Source: Picocystis sp. L7 (Eukaryota; Chlorophyta; Picocystophyceae; Picocystales; Picocystaceae). From it: a stretch of DNA of 64,000 nucleotides. A program made the translations under genes and the position numbers. Location: NCBI GenBank assembly GCA_020975725.1, contig QXJR01000003.1:1178001-1242000 (forward strand), written 5' to 3'. Below the pieces are notes generated by a model. It made no database searches and was not told the origin of the DNA. It was given only the letters and a program-made list of their open reading frames with translations. Positions 29,781 to 39,295 of this stretch are shown here, in pieces (position 1 is the first letter of the stretch; each line of letters begins with the position of its first letter).

Positions 29781-31823
29781 TCACTCCTCCTGGCTTTTTG
29801 GGTTGTGCTTGATATAGTCATCGATCCTCAAAATGGTGATGGCTGCTTCAGTGGCAAATTGGAGGCTTTTCTTTTTGCTCATAGCCGGCTCCAGCACTCC
29901 TGCGTCAACATTGTTACGAATAGTGCCATTCACAAGGTCCAATCCATACCTCGACAGATGTGCCTTGTCTGGTTTGGTCTGTGCACTGTGATGGTATGCC
30001 CGAAGTCTTGCAACTAGCTCTGTGGCATCTTTCGCTGCATTCACCGAGAGAACTTTGGGGATAACGAGAAGCGCGTCAGAAAACTCTGCAATAGCAAGTT
30101 GCTCCCGAGAGCCAAGTGTAGTTGCGAGTGTCTCAAGGTATATGCTTAAGGCAGCTTCGACTGCACCGCCTCCAGCGACAACTGACCCTGACTCAAGAGC
30201 CCGTTTGACTATGCACAACGCATCATGCATTGATCTTTCTACTTCATCTAAGAAGTAGTCGTTTGCACCACGCAGAAGGAGGGTCGCTGCCTTTGCTTTG
30301 GCAGTACCTCTCAACATAATGATGTTGTCGCCGGCAACTTGCTCTTCGAATACCTCCTCTGCATCACCTAGATTTTCAGATCCAAAGCTCTCGTTCCCAT
30401 CCATGTCCGCAAATGTTGTGATCAAGGTAGCACCTGTTGCTTTGGCAATACGTCTCATGTCCGCCCTCGGCACCCTGCGACAAGCTATTGCTCCAGCCTC
30501 AACAAAGTACTTCAGAGCAATGTCGTCGATTCCTTTGGTGGTGAAGATGGCCGTTGCACCTGCCTTCAGAAGAAGCTGGATTCGATCCCTTGTAATCTCT
30601 ACTTCCTTTTGCTGGATCTTCTGAAGCTCTTTGGGATCCTTAACGAGGACTTGAACGCCCATCTGCATCTTTGCCTTGCGAAGATCAACGTCGAGACATG
30701 CTACTTTGGCCCCTTTGACGTACTTGGGCATCGCCTGCGACGCTCTGATTGTGTTGATGGCGTATCCATTTACCAGTGTGCTTTCCCGTGCACTCTTTCC
30801 GTGGGCTTTCAGCACGTTGATAGCCTTCAGCGGGTAGTACGTTTTGCCTGAGGAGTTGACCGATTTGATGGACAACATCGCAGAAACACATAGGTCTGCA
30901 AAGAAATCCGATTCCGCACCGATCAGCTTTGAAGACATGCTTGTTTTTGCACAGTTGAGGATGCAATCCTTGGGCAAGGAATCCACAGGAATAGCCAGTT
31001 GTTCGTCGATGTACTTGCAAGCTTCTCGCACAGCCACGCGGAATCCACTGATGATGGAGGTCGGGTGAATTTTGTGGCGGACTAGTTCGCTTGCACGCTT
31101 CAAAAGTTCGGCGGCCACAACCACGACGGAGGTGGTACCATCTCCGATTTCGGCATCTTGCAAGTCTGCAAGTTCCACGAGAATCTATGGATCGCGGCGA
31201 GGAGCACAAGTTTTGACATGACGGAGTAAGGTTAGCTCCATGTTCTCGGCGTTTGGTCCAACCATTGTCTTCCTTTTTCGGCGTCGACAGTTCTGGCCAC
31301 GTCCGATCGAACCCCAGCGTCCGTGGTTGGGAGGGAGCAACCCGCGTTTCGACGCACCTTGGCTGCAGGATGCTGCACTTCGAGCAGTTTGAGGATGGTG
31401 GCACCGTCATTGGTGATCGTGACGTCTCCGATGTCGTCGACGAGCATCTTGTCGAGACCCACAGGACCAAGAGAGCTCTTCACGATGTTGGCAACCTGTG
31501 GTGCGGATCGCGTCGGGAGGCGTGGTGCGGATCGCGTCGGGAGGCGTGGTGCGCATCTTCCACGTCAGCTCCTCCTCGTCCTTCTCGGATTGAAGTGAAA
31601 GGAAGCGTCGCATTCGTTCGGCACGTGCGGTCTTCTCCCATCCACAAGTGCATCCCACGTTCGTGTCGATCGTCCTCGTCCACGTCCGTTCCCTCGTCGG
31701 TCTCCTCGTCTCCCTTCCGCCGCCACGCACCGCCATGACGGCCGCGACGTTCGTGGATCGCACGTCCTGTCCCGTCTGTCTCTGTCCGTCCAACTGCAAC
31801 GCTCCTCGCGTTGCGTTCTCCAT
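29781..31823 (-). CDS. CCT1: CCT1/TCP-1 alpha chaperonin subunit
   Basis: Alpha subunit of the cytosolic TRiC/CCT chaperonin that folds actin and tubulin. Three exons on the minus strand: 31823-31731, 31495-31358 and 31184-29781. The introns are 235 nt (GTGCGTG...ACAG) and 173 nt (GTGCGTC...ATAG). The product is 544 aa, the usual family length. Exon 1 encodes [20 protein letters not shown] and STNVAAVMA; exon 2 continues [20 protein letters not shown] then [17 protein letters not shown]; exon 3 starts [20 protein letters not shown]. The joins restore the human/plant spacing exactly. ATP-binding GDGTTS and the apical and C-terminal text ([25 protein letters not shown]) are close to land-plant CCT1. 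Both introns lie within the first 80 codons. Confidence 0.96.
31498..31553. repeat. 24-bp tandem duplication inside CCT1 intron 1
   Basis: Two identical 24-bp copies (31498-31521 and 31522-31545) followed by an 8-bp partial copy, next to the splice acceptor of CCT1 exon 2. Confidence 0.8.
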
Positions 31824-32770
31824 CGCTCCACCTGCTCGCGAAGGCGCTTGGAAACGATCGGAAATGGTCGATGGCGAGTCAACGCCATGGACACCCCCCT
31901 GCCCATCGGGACGGATCTCGCATCCATAACCGACCAGACGGTCACGGACACGGATGTGGGGCGGGGGGGGGGACCGGATCCGGTGGGACCGACCGGAGTC
32001 GGCGACACGTTTCGGGTTCGATCGGAGGACCGCCCCAATCGAACCGGGACGAGTAAGGGGTCGTCCCCCCGGTGGACCGCCGAGGGAGAATATTCTCACG
32101 AAGGGGAGGGGGGGGAGGAGTCGTCCCCATCCGACCCCAGAACGATGGTGAAATCATGGACCTGAATGCATGATAGTAGGACATGCACAAACAAGCGAAG
32201 ATCGATCGAAACGAAGATGTGCAGATGAAACAGAATGATTCTGATGGATCTCGTATCGTGCACAAGGGAACGAGGCCGGGGAGCAACGGCGACTCGTTGA
32301 ACCAGTGGCGGTTGAAGGATGAAGCCTGGTGGGTAGCTTGTCATCGGCCAACGACGCCATATGATCAAGCAGCGATGTGTCGGGTCCTAATCACTCTGAT
32401 TTCAATTCATTCCACCAAGAGAGAAGATCAAGACAAATGAGAGGAGCAAGGATCAAATAAAGCCAGTTTCAGAATCCGCACGTCGTACACATCCCAAGGC
32501 GAAAATTCTACATCCAGACACGCAAAACACCTATGTCAAAAAGGGCTGGAGAAACACACGCACTCTCCAGATCAACAAAAGTGAAGGGTATGAGCATGAG
32601 TAAAAAGCACGTTCATTCCACAATGTCATTCATTGCAGGCAACGCTAATGGTCGGATGTTACACTTGATCCAAGTGTCCAAGAAGGATAAGGGCTGTCGA
32701 TGGAATTCCTCACGATACTACTCCACCAGATAGACGTGAAGACGGCGTTGTTGCGGACAAGAGAGATTAT
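31824..32770. other. Intergenic region CCT1/NHX, about 950 bp
   Basis: CCT1 promoter side (31824 to about 32120) is GC-rich, with a G10 run near 31960 and clustered GGACCG/CCGGT words. The rest is ordinary sequence, presumably the NHX 3' UTR and terminator. No gene seen. Confidence 0.45.
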
Positions 32771-34615
32771 TTAGTTGTCTCTTGCTTCATCTGAGCTCTG
32801 AGAACTCCGAGGAGAACGGAAAGGGACTTGCTCCTCATCACGCGTAGGATTCTTGAACAATTTTCTGCCGTCTGCACTCATTATCCTAGTGTTCTTGCCC
32901 TTTGAACCGTTGCTTGATCCCATGCCTCCCCCTGTGCTTGGGGTCTGAAAATTCAGGCTAAGCCGTTTGTCACGGCGGGCCGTGTAGGTTCCTTCCGTAG
33001 GATCTTCATGATCATATGCTGCAAGACCGATGCTCACTTCCACTGGATTAGCCGACCAGCTCTGCTTGCCGCCAAAAATAGGTTGCATGAACAACTTATC
33101 TATGCTAGCCCACTTCCTGTGCACCCATGAGCGCTCTTCAAGAGGAAGTTCGATGCTTCTATCGCCCCTGGAGGATGTCCTGTTCAAGAGGGAGCTATCT
33201 GCCCATTCTTGACTCTGCTCCACTGCTGTACTGCACGCTCGCTGCGGCATCAACCAGCCCAACAAAGGGCGTGTAGCACCTCCTACTACTACAACACTGA
33301 AAAGTACAACTGTCAGCGTGGTGACAATGAGTGTGGATCCTTTAGTACCTGCATGCCCTGATGGATCAAAATGATGGTATGCCAACGCTGTGCTGACAGC
33401 TCCACGCATGACACCTGACCACATGATGATAAACGACTCTTTGACTGGAATCTTGTCCGGAGAATAGAGATTATGCAACAAGCAGAAAGGAAACACAAAT
33501 AATGCTCTTCCTAAAACCAGCAGGACGTTGAGTCCCACAAAAAACCAGATGGCCTCAAACAGTTTCGTATTTGACCACTTTTTCGGATCAAATGTGTCCA
33601 ATCCAACAAAGACAAAGATGACCTGCTCTGATATGAGGGACATGGTTGCAAATGCCTGCTTAGTGGTGCCTTGTGCCTCCTGTGAGATATTATAGTATGC
33701 GTAGTGACTGATTGTAATGCCGGCAAAGAAAACTGCCAAGATTCCTGACATGCCAGCCAACTCTGCGAGCAGGTAAGACAGGTACGACGTGATGCCTATG
33801 AGTGCTACTTCTATGGACACCCTGTGCTCATCAGATATTTTGAGTTTCTTTAATAGAAATGCACATCCAAGCCCCGATCCGACCCCCATGGATAAGCTGA
33901 TGGTAAAAAGCCAAAGAAATGCTCCCAGCAGGAAGAAGACTTCCACCCAGGTGATGCCGTTCCTCATGTCAGTGAGGTCGAGAGATTTCAGAAGCACGAT
34001 ACTTGTAGCATCATTCATCACTCCTTCCCCAAAGACGATGCTGTAGAGCAGCGGAGATGAGGACTGGGAGAGCACCTGCAGCGTTGCCACACTATCCGTG
34101 GCCGCAAAAATCGCACCGATGGCAAGGAAATCCGTGCTTTTCAGGTCTGCACCAAAGAGCTTCGACGACCCAAACGACAGGATTGTGAACATGATGAAGG
34201 TTCCAATTACTCCGAAGAGCATGATCGTGCCAATGTTTTCGAAGAACCGTTTCTTCTTCATGCTGAAACCAGCGTTGAAGATGATTGGCGGCAACAGGTA
34301 GGTGAAGAAGACTCCAGCATTGAAATCCAAGGGATATCGATGGTAAAGTCCAGACACCAGCACCACCACACCAGTGGCCAGTCCCATGAGGCATGCCACG
34401 CTACCTTCGGTGAAGCAATTCCATCTGCGACGCGAGATCCAGTTCCTGGTCAGTCGGTGTTCCCGTTGGCTTCGATTCGGTCTCTCGTCCGCACGCGTCG
34501 CGCACCGACTCGTCACGCGGTGTCCGATGCTGAAGGACACCAGCAGCAGCGCTGCTAGCACGGCCGTCGAAGCCGTGAGCTTGTGTTCTGCTTCGGTTCC
34601 TTCGCTCCCAGCCAT
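32771..34615 (-). CDS. NHX: NHX-type Na+(K+)/H+ exchanger (intracellular/vacuolar class)
   Basis: Electroneutral cation/proton exchanger of the CPA1 family, probably in vacuole or endosome membrane. 614 aa, ATG at 34615 (MAGSEGTEAEHKL). It has about 10-12 membrane segments. Family signatures: FFTYLLPPIIFNAGFSMKKK (amiloride-binding region as in NHX), STDFLAIGAIFAATDSVATL, LYSIVFGEGVMNDATSIVLL (the ND pair for ion exchange), YLSYLLAELAGMSGILAVFF, and MWSGVMRGAVSTALA. The C-terminal 150 residues are hydrophilic and variable. Near the N-terminus, RVTSRCATRADERPNRSQRE lies between two conserved segments; an in-frame 60-nt GT-AG interval (GTGCGCG...GACCAG) there could be an unrecognised intron. 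Neighbouring promoter shared with the gene at 35534. Confidence 0.92.
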   Translation of the reverse strand: MAGSEGTEAEHKLTASTAVLAALLLVSFSIGHRVTSRCATRADERPNRSQREHRLTRNWISRRRWNCFTEGSVACLMGLATGVVVLVSGLYHRYPLDFNAGVFFTYLLPPIIFNAGFSMKKKRFFENIGTIMLFGVIGTFIMFTILSFGSSKLFGADLKSTDFLAIGAIFAATDSVATLQVLSQSSSPLLYSIVFGEGVMNDATSIVLLKSLDLTDMRNGITWVEVFFLLGAFLWLFTISLSMGVGSGLGCAFLLKKLKISDEHRVSIEVALIGITSYLSYLLAELAGMSGILAVFFAGITISHYAYYNISQEAQGTTKQAFATMSLISEQVIFVFVGLDTFDPKKWSNTKLFEAIWFFVGLNVLLVLGRALFVFPFCLLHNLYSPDKIPVKESFIIMWSGVMRGAVSTALAYHHFDPSGHAGTKGSTLIVTTLTVVLFSVVVVGGATRPLLGWLMPQRACSTAVEQSQEWADSSLLNRTSSRGDRSIELPLEERSWVHRKWASIDKLFMQPIFGGKQSWSANPVEVSIGLAAYDHEDPTEGTYTARRDKRLSLNFQTPSTGGGMGSSNGSKGKNTRIMSADGRKLFKNPTRDEEQVPFRSPRSSQSSDEARDN

Positions 34616-35533
34616 GACTGGCGACTTTCGTCACACTCCTTTGGCTTTGGGACCGTGAAGAAGGCCGAGGAGGCGGACAATTGTGACGAACTAGCACCTC
34701 CTCGACGGTTCGCTTCGACGTTTGGAATGCTGTTCGGCGAGATGCACACGCTTCCTTCCGCTTTTCGTACACGTTCGCGTGTCCCGTCGCCCGTGGATCC
34801 CGCCTCGGGGACGCGTGGCCAGGACCTGCGCCTATATCCACTCCTTCTGGACGTCGCAAGGCCCCTTGTGGATCGGCAGTCGACCTTCTTGATCCGCCTT
34901 CACGTGCATGCGAAGCGACCAAGTGGAGTTGGAGGCGTTTGCCGCTTTGTTTCTAACACATCCACAGTCACACCCACTCAGTGACAGACACACCCACCGA
35001 TTCGCTCTGTTGTTCGAGGAAGCGGGGACGCACGCAGTCACGCCCGTGGGCAGTTGCACCCTCCATTGGTCACCGGACGAGGTCCACCCACAGGTGGGGG
35101 GACCCCGAACCGACGAAACCCGCATCGGTGCATCTATCGACGAGGACGGCAGAGGTGCGATAACGATATCCTCGACGGGAATTGCGAGTCGCGACCGACG
35201 TAGACCGACCCTGTGTCGCGGAGGATTCACGGTTAGAAGCTTTGACCTCCTCCACGCTTCGGGGGGGGGAGTTGGCGGACCGGAGACGACCCTCCCCACC
35301 CTGTCCTGCGGGTCGTCTTGCGAAGGGCATCCTTTTCCGTTTCGGTTTGTTCCGGGATCGTCTTCGACTCGAAAGGCATCCTTGAAAGGGAAGGCTCCCG
35401 AAGAGAAGGGAACGAACCCCAGATACGAAGGGAGTTGGTTTTGGCGCGTTTTTCACGCGCGTCTTCGTCGTCCTTCACGGCGGCGCAGGCGTCTTCGAAG
35501 CGTGCCAGCGTTCGTGCGGCGAGGCTGCGCGCC
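34616..35533. other. Divergent intergenic region NHX / unknown membrane protein, about 920 bp
   Basis: GC-rich promoter spacer. A long plus frame (34908-35870) crosses it but overlaps exon 1 of the next gene and has a composition typical of chance open frames in GC-rich DNA. A G8 run lies near 35263. No repeats or motif cluster stood out. Confidence 0.4.
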
Positions 35534-37105
35534 ATGGAAGGAGGCAACAGTGCCACCGAAGCCGTCATGCTGCAGGCTGCGGGCCTGCAGAGGCGCCTGC
35601 GAGACGCCATCGAGCGGTGTCCGTCGCATGCCACCACCAGAGACGGCAGAAAGGAAAGGGAGCTGCTCGTCACCGTTGGGTGCGTCTCGAGCGTCAGCGT
35701 TCGTCTCGAATGAAAGATCAACCGAGTGCATCCGCACTTGCGTCCGAGAGAGACAAAGACGAGCGAAAGTGGACCCCCAAGGACCCGACAAGGGTGGCGG
35801 TTGCGACCAGCGAAATGGACGAGGAAGCAACCAGGCACGTCCCATAAACGATGCGATAGAGGCATCTTGACTGACCGTCGCAAACCGATCGATGATATGA
35901 ATCGCATGCAAACAAAGGGTGAACCTGGAAACGCTGGAGATGCGGATCATCGACTACCATGAGTACGACGGGCCGCTCACCGACGAAAAGGTACGTGTTC
36001 GGCGCAGAAACGGCGAGTTGCGAGCCCGGATGCCAGCGTATGGAGCCATGTTGCTTTGGAGAGGTCGGAGACTGACCCTCGATTGCTCGTGGGATTGCCG
36101 TCGGTTCGTCTGGATGCCGCGTATGTGCAGGCGAAGGTGCTGCGAGGGATCGACGAAGCAAGGAGTGAACTCATCCGCAGTGCCAAAGACGGTATGAGGT
36201 GCTCCACCCGTGGTGGAGCTTTGTTCCGGGACATACTCGAGTTTGTAGAGGGGTCGGGAGAAGAGGAACAAGATCGCTCCATGCCTGAATTCGACGTGGA
36301 GTCTCCCATCGGTACACCACTGGAAAAAGACAAACTATTGAAGGGTGCACAAGCCACCAGATGGGACTCCAAAGAGGAAACTCCGTCACTGAAAAGCTCG
36401 TTCGAAGCATCTCCCACCTCTGTGCTGTCCGACGACGGAGTTCTGGAACCGACTAATAACTATGGAAACGGCCCAATCTTCAAGCGTCAGCTCTTCCGGG
36501 ACGAAGATCTTGAGGACGAGCGGGGAGTTCTGGGTGCCTATAACAGGCAAAATAGACCTGCAGACAGCCACCCGTCAGAACTTAGCAGGGATGAGGAAGT
36601 AGCTCCACCCAAAGAACATGTAGAGGGTAAGAAGAAAGCTTCTGTAGCAGGAAGAATTTTGAGCTGGCTAGTTGCGGGTGGGGTGACTTGGGCAGCATTC
36701 ACAGTATTTTCCATGGCAGACAAGACGAAGCGACCGCCGGGTCTGTGGACAGCCAGGGCTAGTTCGCCAAAACGAAGTCCCCCTGTGCCTAGACGGAACG
36801 TTAAGAGAGGGGCGAAACCACCAACCCCAGCAACACCCAAGAAAGCCACACGAGCTCCGGCGCCAAAAAAAGCCAGCAAAGAACACCCGAAGGTCTCAGT
36901 GAAAGAGCGCAAAGGCTCAAAGCCACAATCCCCTCCAAGGACGACACCAGTAGCACCTCCACCTACCCCTGCATATCAACCGCCGGTCTCGACGGTAAAG
37001 GAAACCAGAGCAGTGGACAGTGGACCTCCCTTGCCTGCAATAATGGGTCCTGGTCCTGGATCAGAGGAAACACCGGATATATCTGTGTTTCTAGGTAGAG
37101 GTTGA
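35534..37105 (+). CDS. Unknown protein with one membrane segment and Pro/Lys-rich tail, three exons
   Basis: I do not recognise this protein. Proposed exons: 35534-35679, 35918-35990 and about 36071-37105. Intron 1 is GTGCGTC...CAAAG and intron 2 GTACGTG...GGAG; the second acceptor is uncertain (36061 and 36007 are also in phase). The model gives about 417 aa. The N-terminal part is helical (MEGGNSATEAVMLQAAGLQR..., then NLETLEMRIIDYHEYDGPLT, then VQAKVLRGIDEARSELIRS), possibly a bundle. An acidic linker follows, then one hydrophobic segment (GRILSWLVAGGVTWAAFTVF), then a basic, Pro/Lys-rich tail of about 120 residues (SPKRSPPVPRRNVKRGAKPP...). This looks like a membrane-anchored protein with a disordered basic tail. 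Converges on the COG0523 gene, 67 bp between stops. Confidence 0.6.
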
Positions 37106-37172
37106 GTGGAGGGGAAATGGCAGGATAAGCAAAATGGAAATGTAAGACTTGCTCTTGGAGCTGCATGCTAGG

Positions 37173-38693
37173 TCAAAATTTTACTTGACGTCTGAAAATG
37201 TTCACCTCCTCGTCTTGGATTGCAGCTACCTCTTTGGGTGTATCCTTTAATTCTGCTAGCATCAGACCTTCCATCAAAATGTCGATGCATGCTCTCGAAA
37301 CGGCCCGATAAAGGCCTTCACCGGTGAAACCACCAGCACCGAATTCGTAGCACAACACAAGTCGCTTGTGGTGTTCGAAACAAGTGATAAAGACACCTTC
37401 CTTCGTGCTCACCATTTGGGCCAGTTGCATGTTGAGCGCGTTGAGGTTGCAGCCCACAACGCTGCCCTTCGGTCCAAACCAGCCGGAGAGGGTAAAGGTG
37501 ACAACTTGCCCAGCCTCCCTCCTGCCACGTAGTCTCACATCATTCGCGAGCATAGCCAGAAAGCAAGACGCCTCATCTGACAAAGGTTGGGCTATGGACT
37601 TCAAGTCTGCTGCTTGGCAAAGCATCTCAATCAGGTGTTCCAACCATTCCTTGTCGAGGTTTCGGCCAATAAGCACGAGAAATATCCCACATGTGTACGA
37701 GGATGGGAAATTTCTCTGCATACAGCGCTTCGATGTGTACCGTGCACCACAAAGATGCACCTCAAATAAACTGTCTTTCATCGATGAGAACCGCACAAAA
37801 CCTTTCATGCGGACCACAGTGGCTGGCAGTGCTGACAAGAACGCTTGGAAGCCGTACAGACTGGGCAGGACAGCCCGCGTCGCAGAAATGGAGCAAAATC
37901 CATCATCATGCAGATGTGTACTCTTTGGTATTTGGCTAGGCGAGTCTATTGTGTGCGTGCATTCTGTTGCGCGGTGGCATTCATTTCTCTTGTCCGTAGG
38001 GTGTGGCAACTCGTGTTGGAGATTCTGTTTGGTGTGGAAGTGGGAATCCAAGTGAATGCCCGTGTGCATGATTAGGGAGAGTGAAACATTGCAATCCGTG
38101 CATTTGATCAGTCTAGGTTTTCGGAGCTTTTCGTAGAAGTACTCTTCCAAGGAATGCAGCCCGTCTTCTTTCACCAGATCCACCTTGTTCAGCAGGATCA
38201 CGTCCGCGGCTATAATCTGGTTCGCGAAGCACTTCATACCGAGCATGTCCTCTTGAAAGTTATCGCAGTCCACCACGGTGATGATGGAATCCAGGTAACA
38301 AAGGGACACCAGTGGCTGTTGTCTCAAGATAAGCACGATGGGTTCGGGGTCGGCGACTCCCGTCGTTTCAATGAGCAAGTATTCCGGCAAGTTTTCTCGA
38401 TTTCTGTCGAGCACGTCTTTCACTGCCTGAACCAGGTCGTCTTGCATGGTACAGCACACACATCCATTCGGCAGTCGCACGGCTTTGGTTCTTCCAGTGT
38501 TCCCTTCGACGAGCTGTCCGTCCACGTCCACGGCTCCGATTTCGTTGACGATGGCGGCCACTCGCGTCCCTCGGTCTGCCTTGCGCAGCACTTGGTTCAA
38601 GAGGGTCGTTTTCCCGCTCCCGAGGAATCCGGTGACCAGCATCACCGCCACGCGGTGCGCCTCTCGCTCTTCGGCCTCGTCGTCCGTCGCCAT
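37173..38693 (-). CDS. COG0523/CobW-like G3E GTPase (metal chaperone)
   Basis: 506 aa, ATG at 38693 (MATDDEAEEREAHRVAVMLV). G3E GTPase core: Walker A TGFLGSGKTTLLNQVL (about 20), the zinc-binding GCVCCT motif (about 80), Walker B/G3 LIETTGVADPEP and the base-binding LLNKVDL. The C-terminal CobW_C domain is recognisable (RMKGFVRFSSMKDSLFEVHL and LVLIGRNLDKEWLEHLIE). Between them lies a His/Cys-rich insert (MHTGIHLDSHFHTKQNLQHE...HPTDKRNECHRATECTHT) that could bind metal, as His-rich linkers do in this family. COG0523 proteins such as ZNG1 insert zinc or cobalt into client enzymes. Without an experimental anchor the metal is unknown. Its start is 31 bp from the minisatellite that borders the Harbinger element. 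Confidence 0.88.
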   Translation of the reverse strand: MATDDEAEEREAHRVAVMLVTGFLGSGKTTLLNQVLRKADRGTRVAAIVNEIGAVDVDGQLVEGNTGRTKAVRLPNGCVCCTMQDDLVQAVKDVLDRNRENLPEYLLIETTGVADPEPIVLILRQQPLVSLCYLDSIITVVDCDNFQEDMLGMKCFANQIIAADVILLNKVDLVKEDGLHSLEEYFYEKLRKPRLIKCTDCNVSLSLIMHTGIHLDSHFHTKQNLQHELPHPTDKRNECHRATECTHTIDSPSQIPKSTHLHDDGFCSISATRAVLPSLYGFQAFLSALPATVVRMKGFVRFSSMKDSLFEVHLCGARYTSKRCMQRNFPSSYTCGIFLVLIGRNLDKEWLEHLIEMLCQAADLKSIAQPLSDEASCFLAMLANDVRLRGRREAGQVVTFTLSGWFGPKGSVVGCNLNALNMQLAQMVSTKEGVFITCFEHHKRLVLCYEFGAGGFTGEGLYRAVSRACIDILMEGLMLAELKDTPKEVAAIQDEEVNIFRRQVKF

Positions 38694-38723
38694 CGCGCTT
38701 CCGCTCTCCTCCCACGCCACTCG

Positions 38724-38748
38724 AGAAGAAACTCCCTCTCCCTCCCGG
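38724..38748. repeat. Left remnant (half unit) of the 50-bp minisatellite
   Basis: 25 bp identical in sequence and phase to the 50-bp unit of the array at 42623. It ends in CGG, immediately followed by the transposon. Joined to the right flank without the transposon it gives a perfect unit. Confidence 0.9.
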
Positions 38749-38766
38749 AGCCCTATTCACATGTCA
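38749..38766 (+). repeat. Harbinger left terminal inverted repeat
   Basis: 18 bp, perfect inverse of 42605-42622. Beyond 18 bp the two ends are similar only in being G-rich (GGGGAA-type text). Confidence 0.92.
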
Positions 38767-39295
38767 CCCGACCTCGGGGAAAGCAGGGGAAGCGGGGAAG
38801 CCGGGGAAGCCAAATGATCCCCCGAGGTTTCCTCCACGCATTCGTGCGAATATTTCGTAAATAAAACCCGAACATCCCTTCCGGGGCGATCGAAAAACGA
38901 GGCTCCCCGTTGAGGGAATTCCCGCTTCCCACCGGCCCCGGACCCGGGGGACCAGGGAACCACGGGGGGTGGCAAGGGACCTGAAATGGGACCCTTCACG
39001 AAGAGATTTTGAGGGAGGGCACCTACGAAGGGAAAACGTAACACGCAGAGGATTTTGGACCTCGGGGGAAGCAGGGAAACCTCGGGGAAACGGGGAATGG
39101 CGGTACACGATTCGGTCTCGAAAATGATACAGGGTTTGAGGGACAGGTACGGTTTCCGAACCGCGATACCCGTGGAGGAGCGTCGTGCGAAAGATCCTCC
39201 GAGTTTGAGGGGCGCAGACAGGTTTGACGCAAGCGCGCGCGACGATCGCGTTCGAAACAACGAAAGACAAGCTATCTGTGCCCATCGACCCAACA

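Noticed and set aside
34440-34540. A possible 60-nt intron in NHX (GTGCGCG...GACCAG)
   Set aside because: In frame and with plausible ends, but the uninterrupted frame is equally consistent; kept only as a note in the gene entry.
34908-35870. 320-codon plus frame upstream of the unknown membrane protein
   Set aside because: Overlaps that gene's first exon and intron in another frame; Arg/Ser/Pro-rich composition as expected of chance frames in GC-rich DNA.
17084-35872. Similar hairpin words near 17127 and 35846 (ATAAACGATGC...GAGGCATC)
   Set aside because: About 20 of 24 bases agree but both are palindromic and lie in unrelated contexts; likely coincidence.
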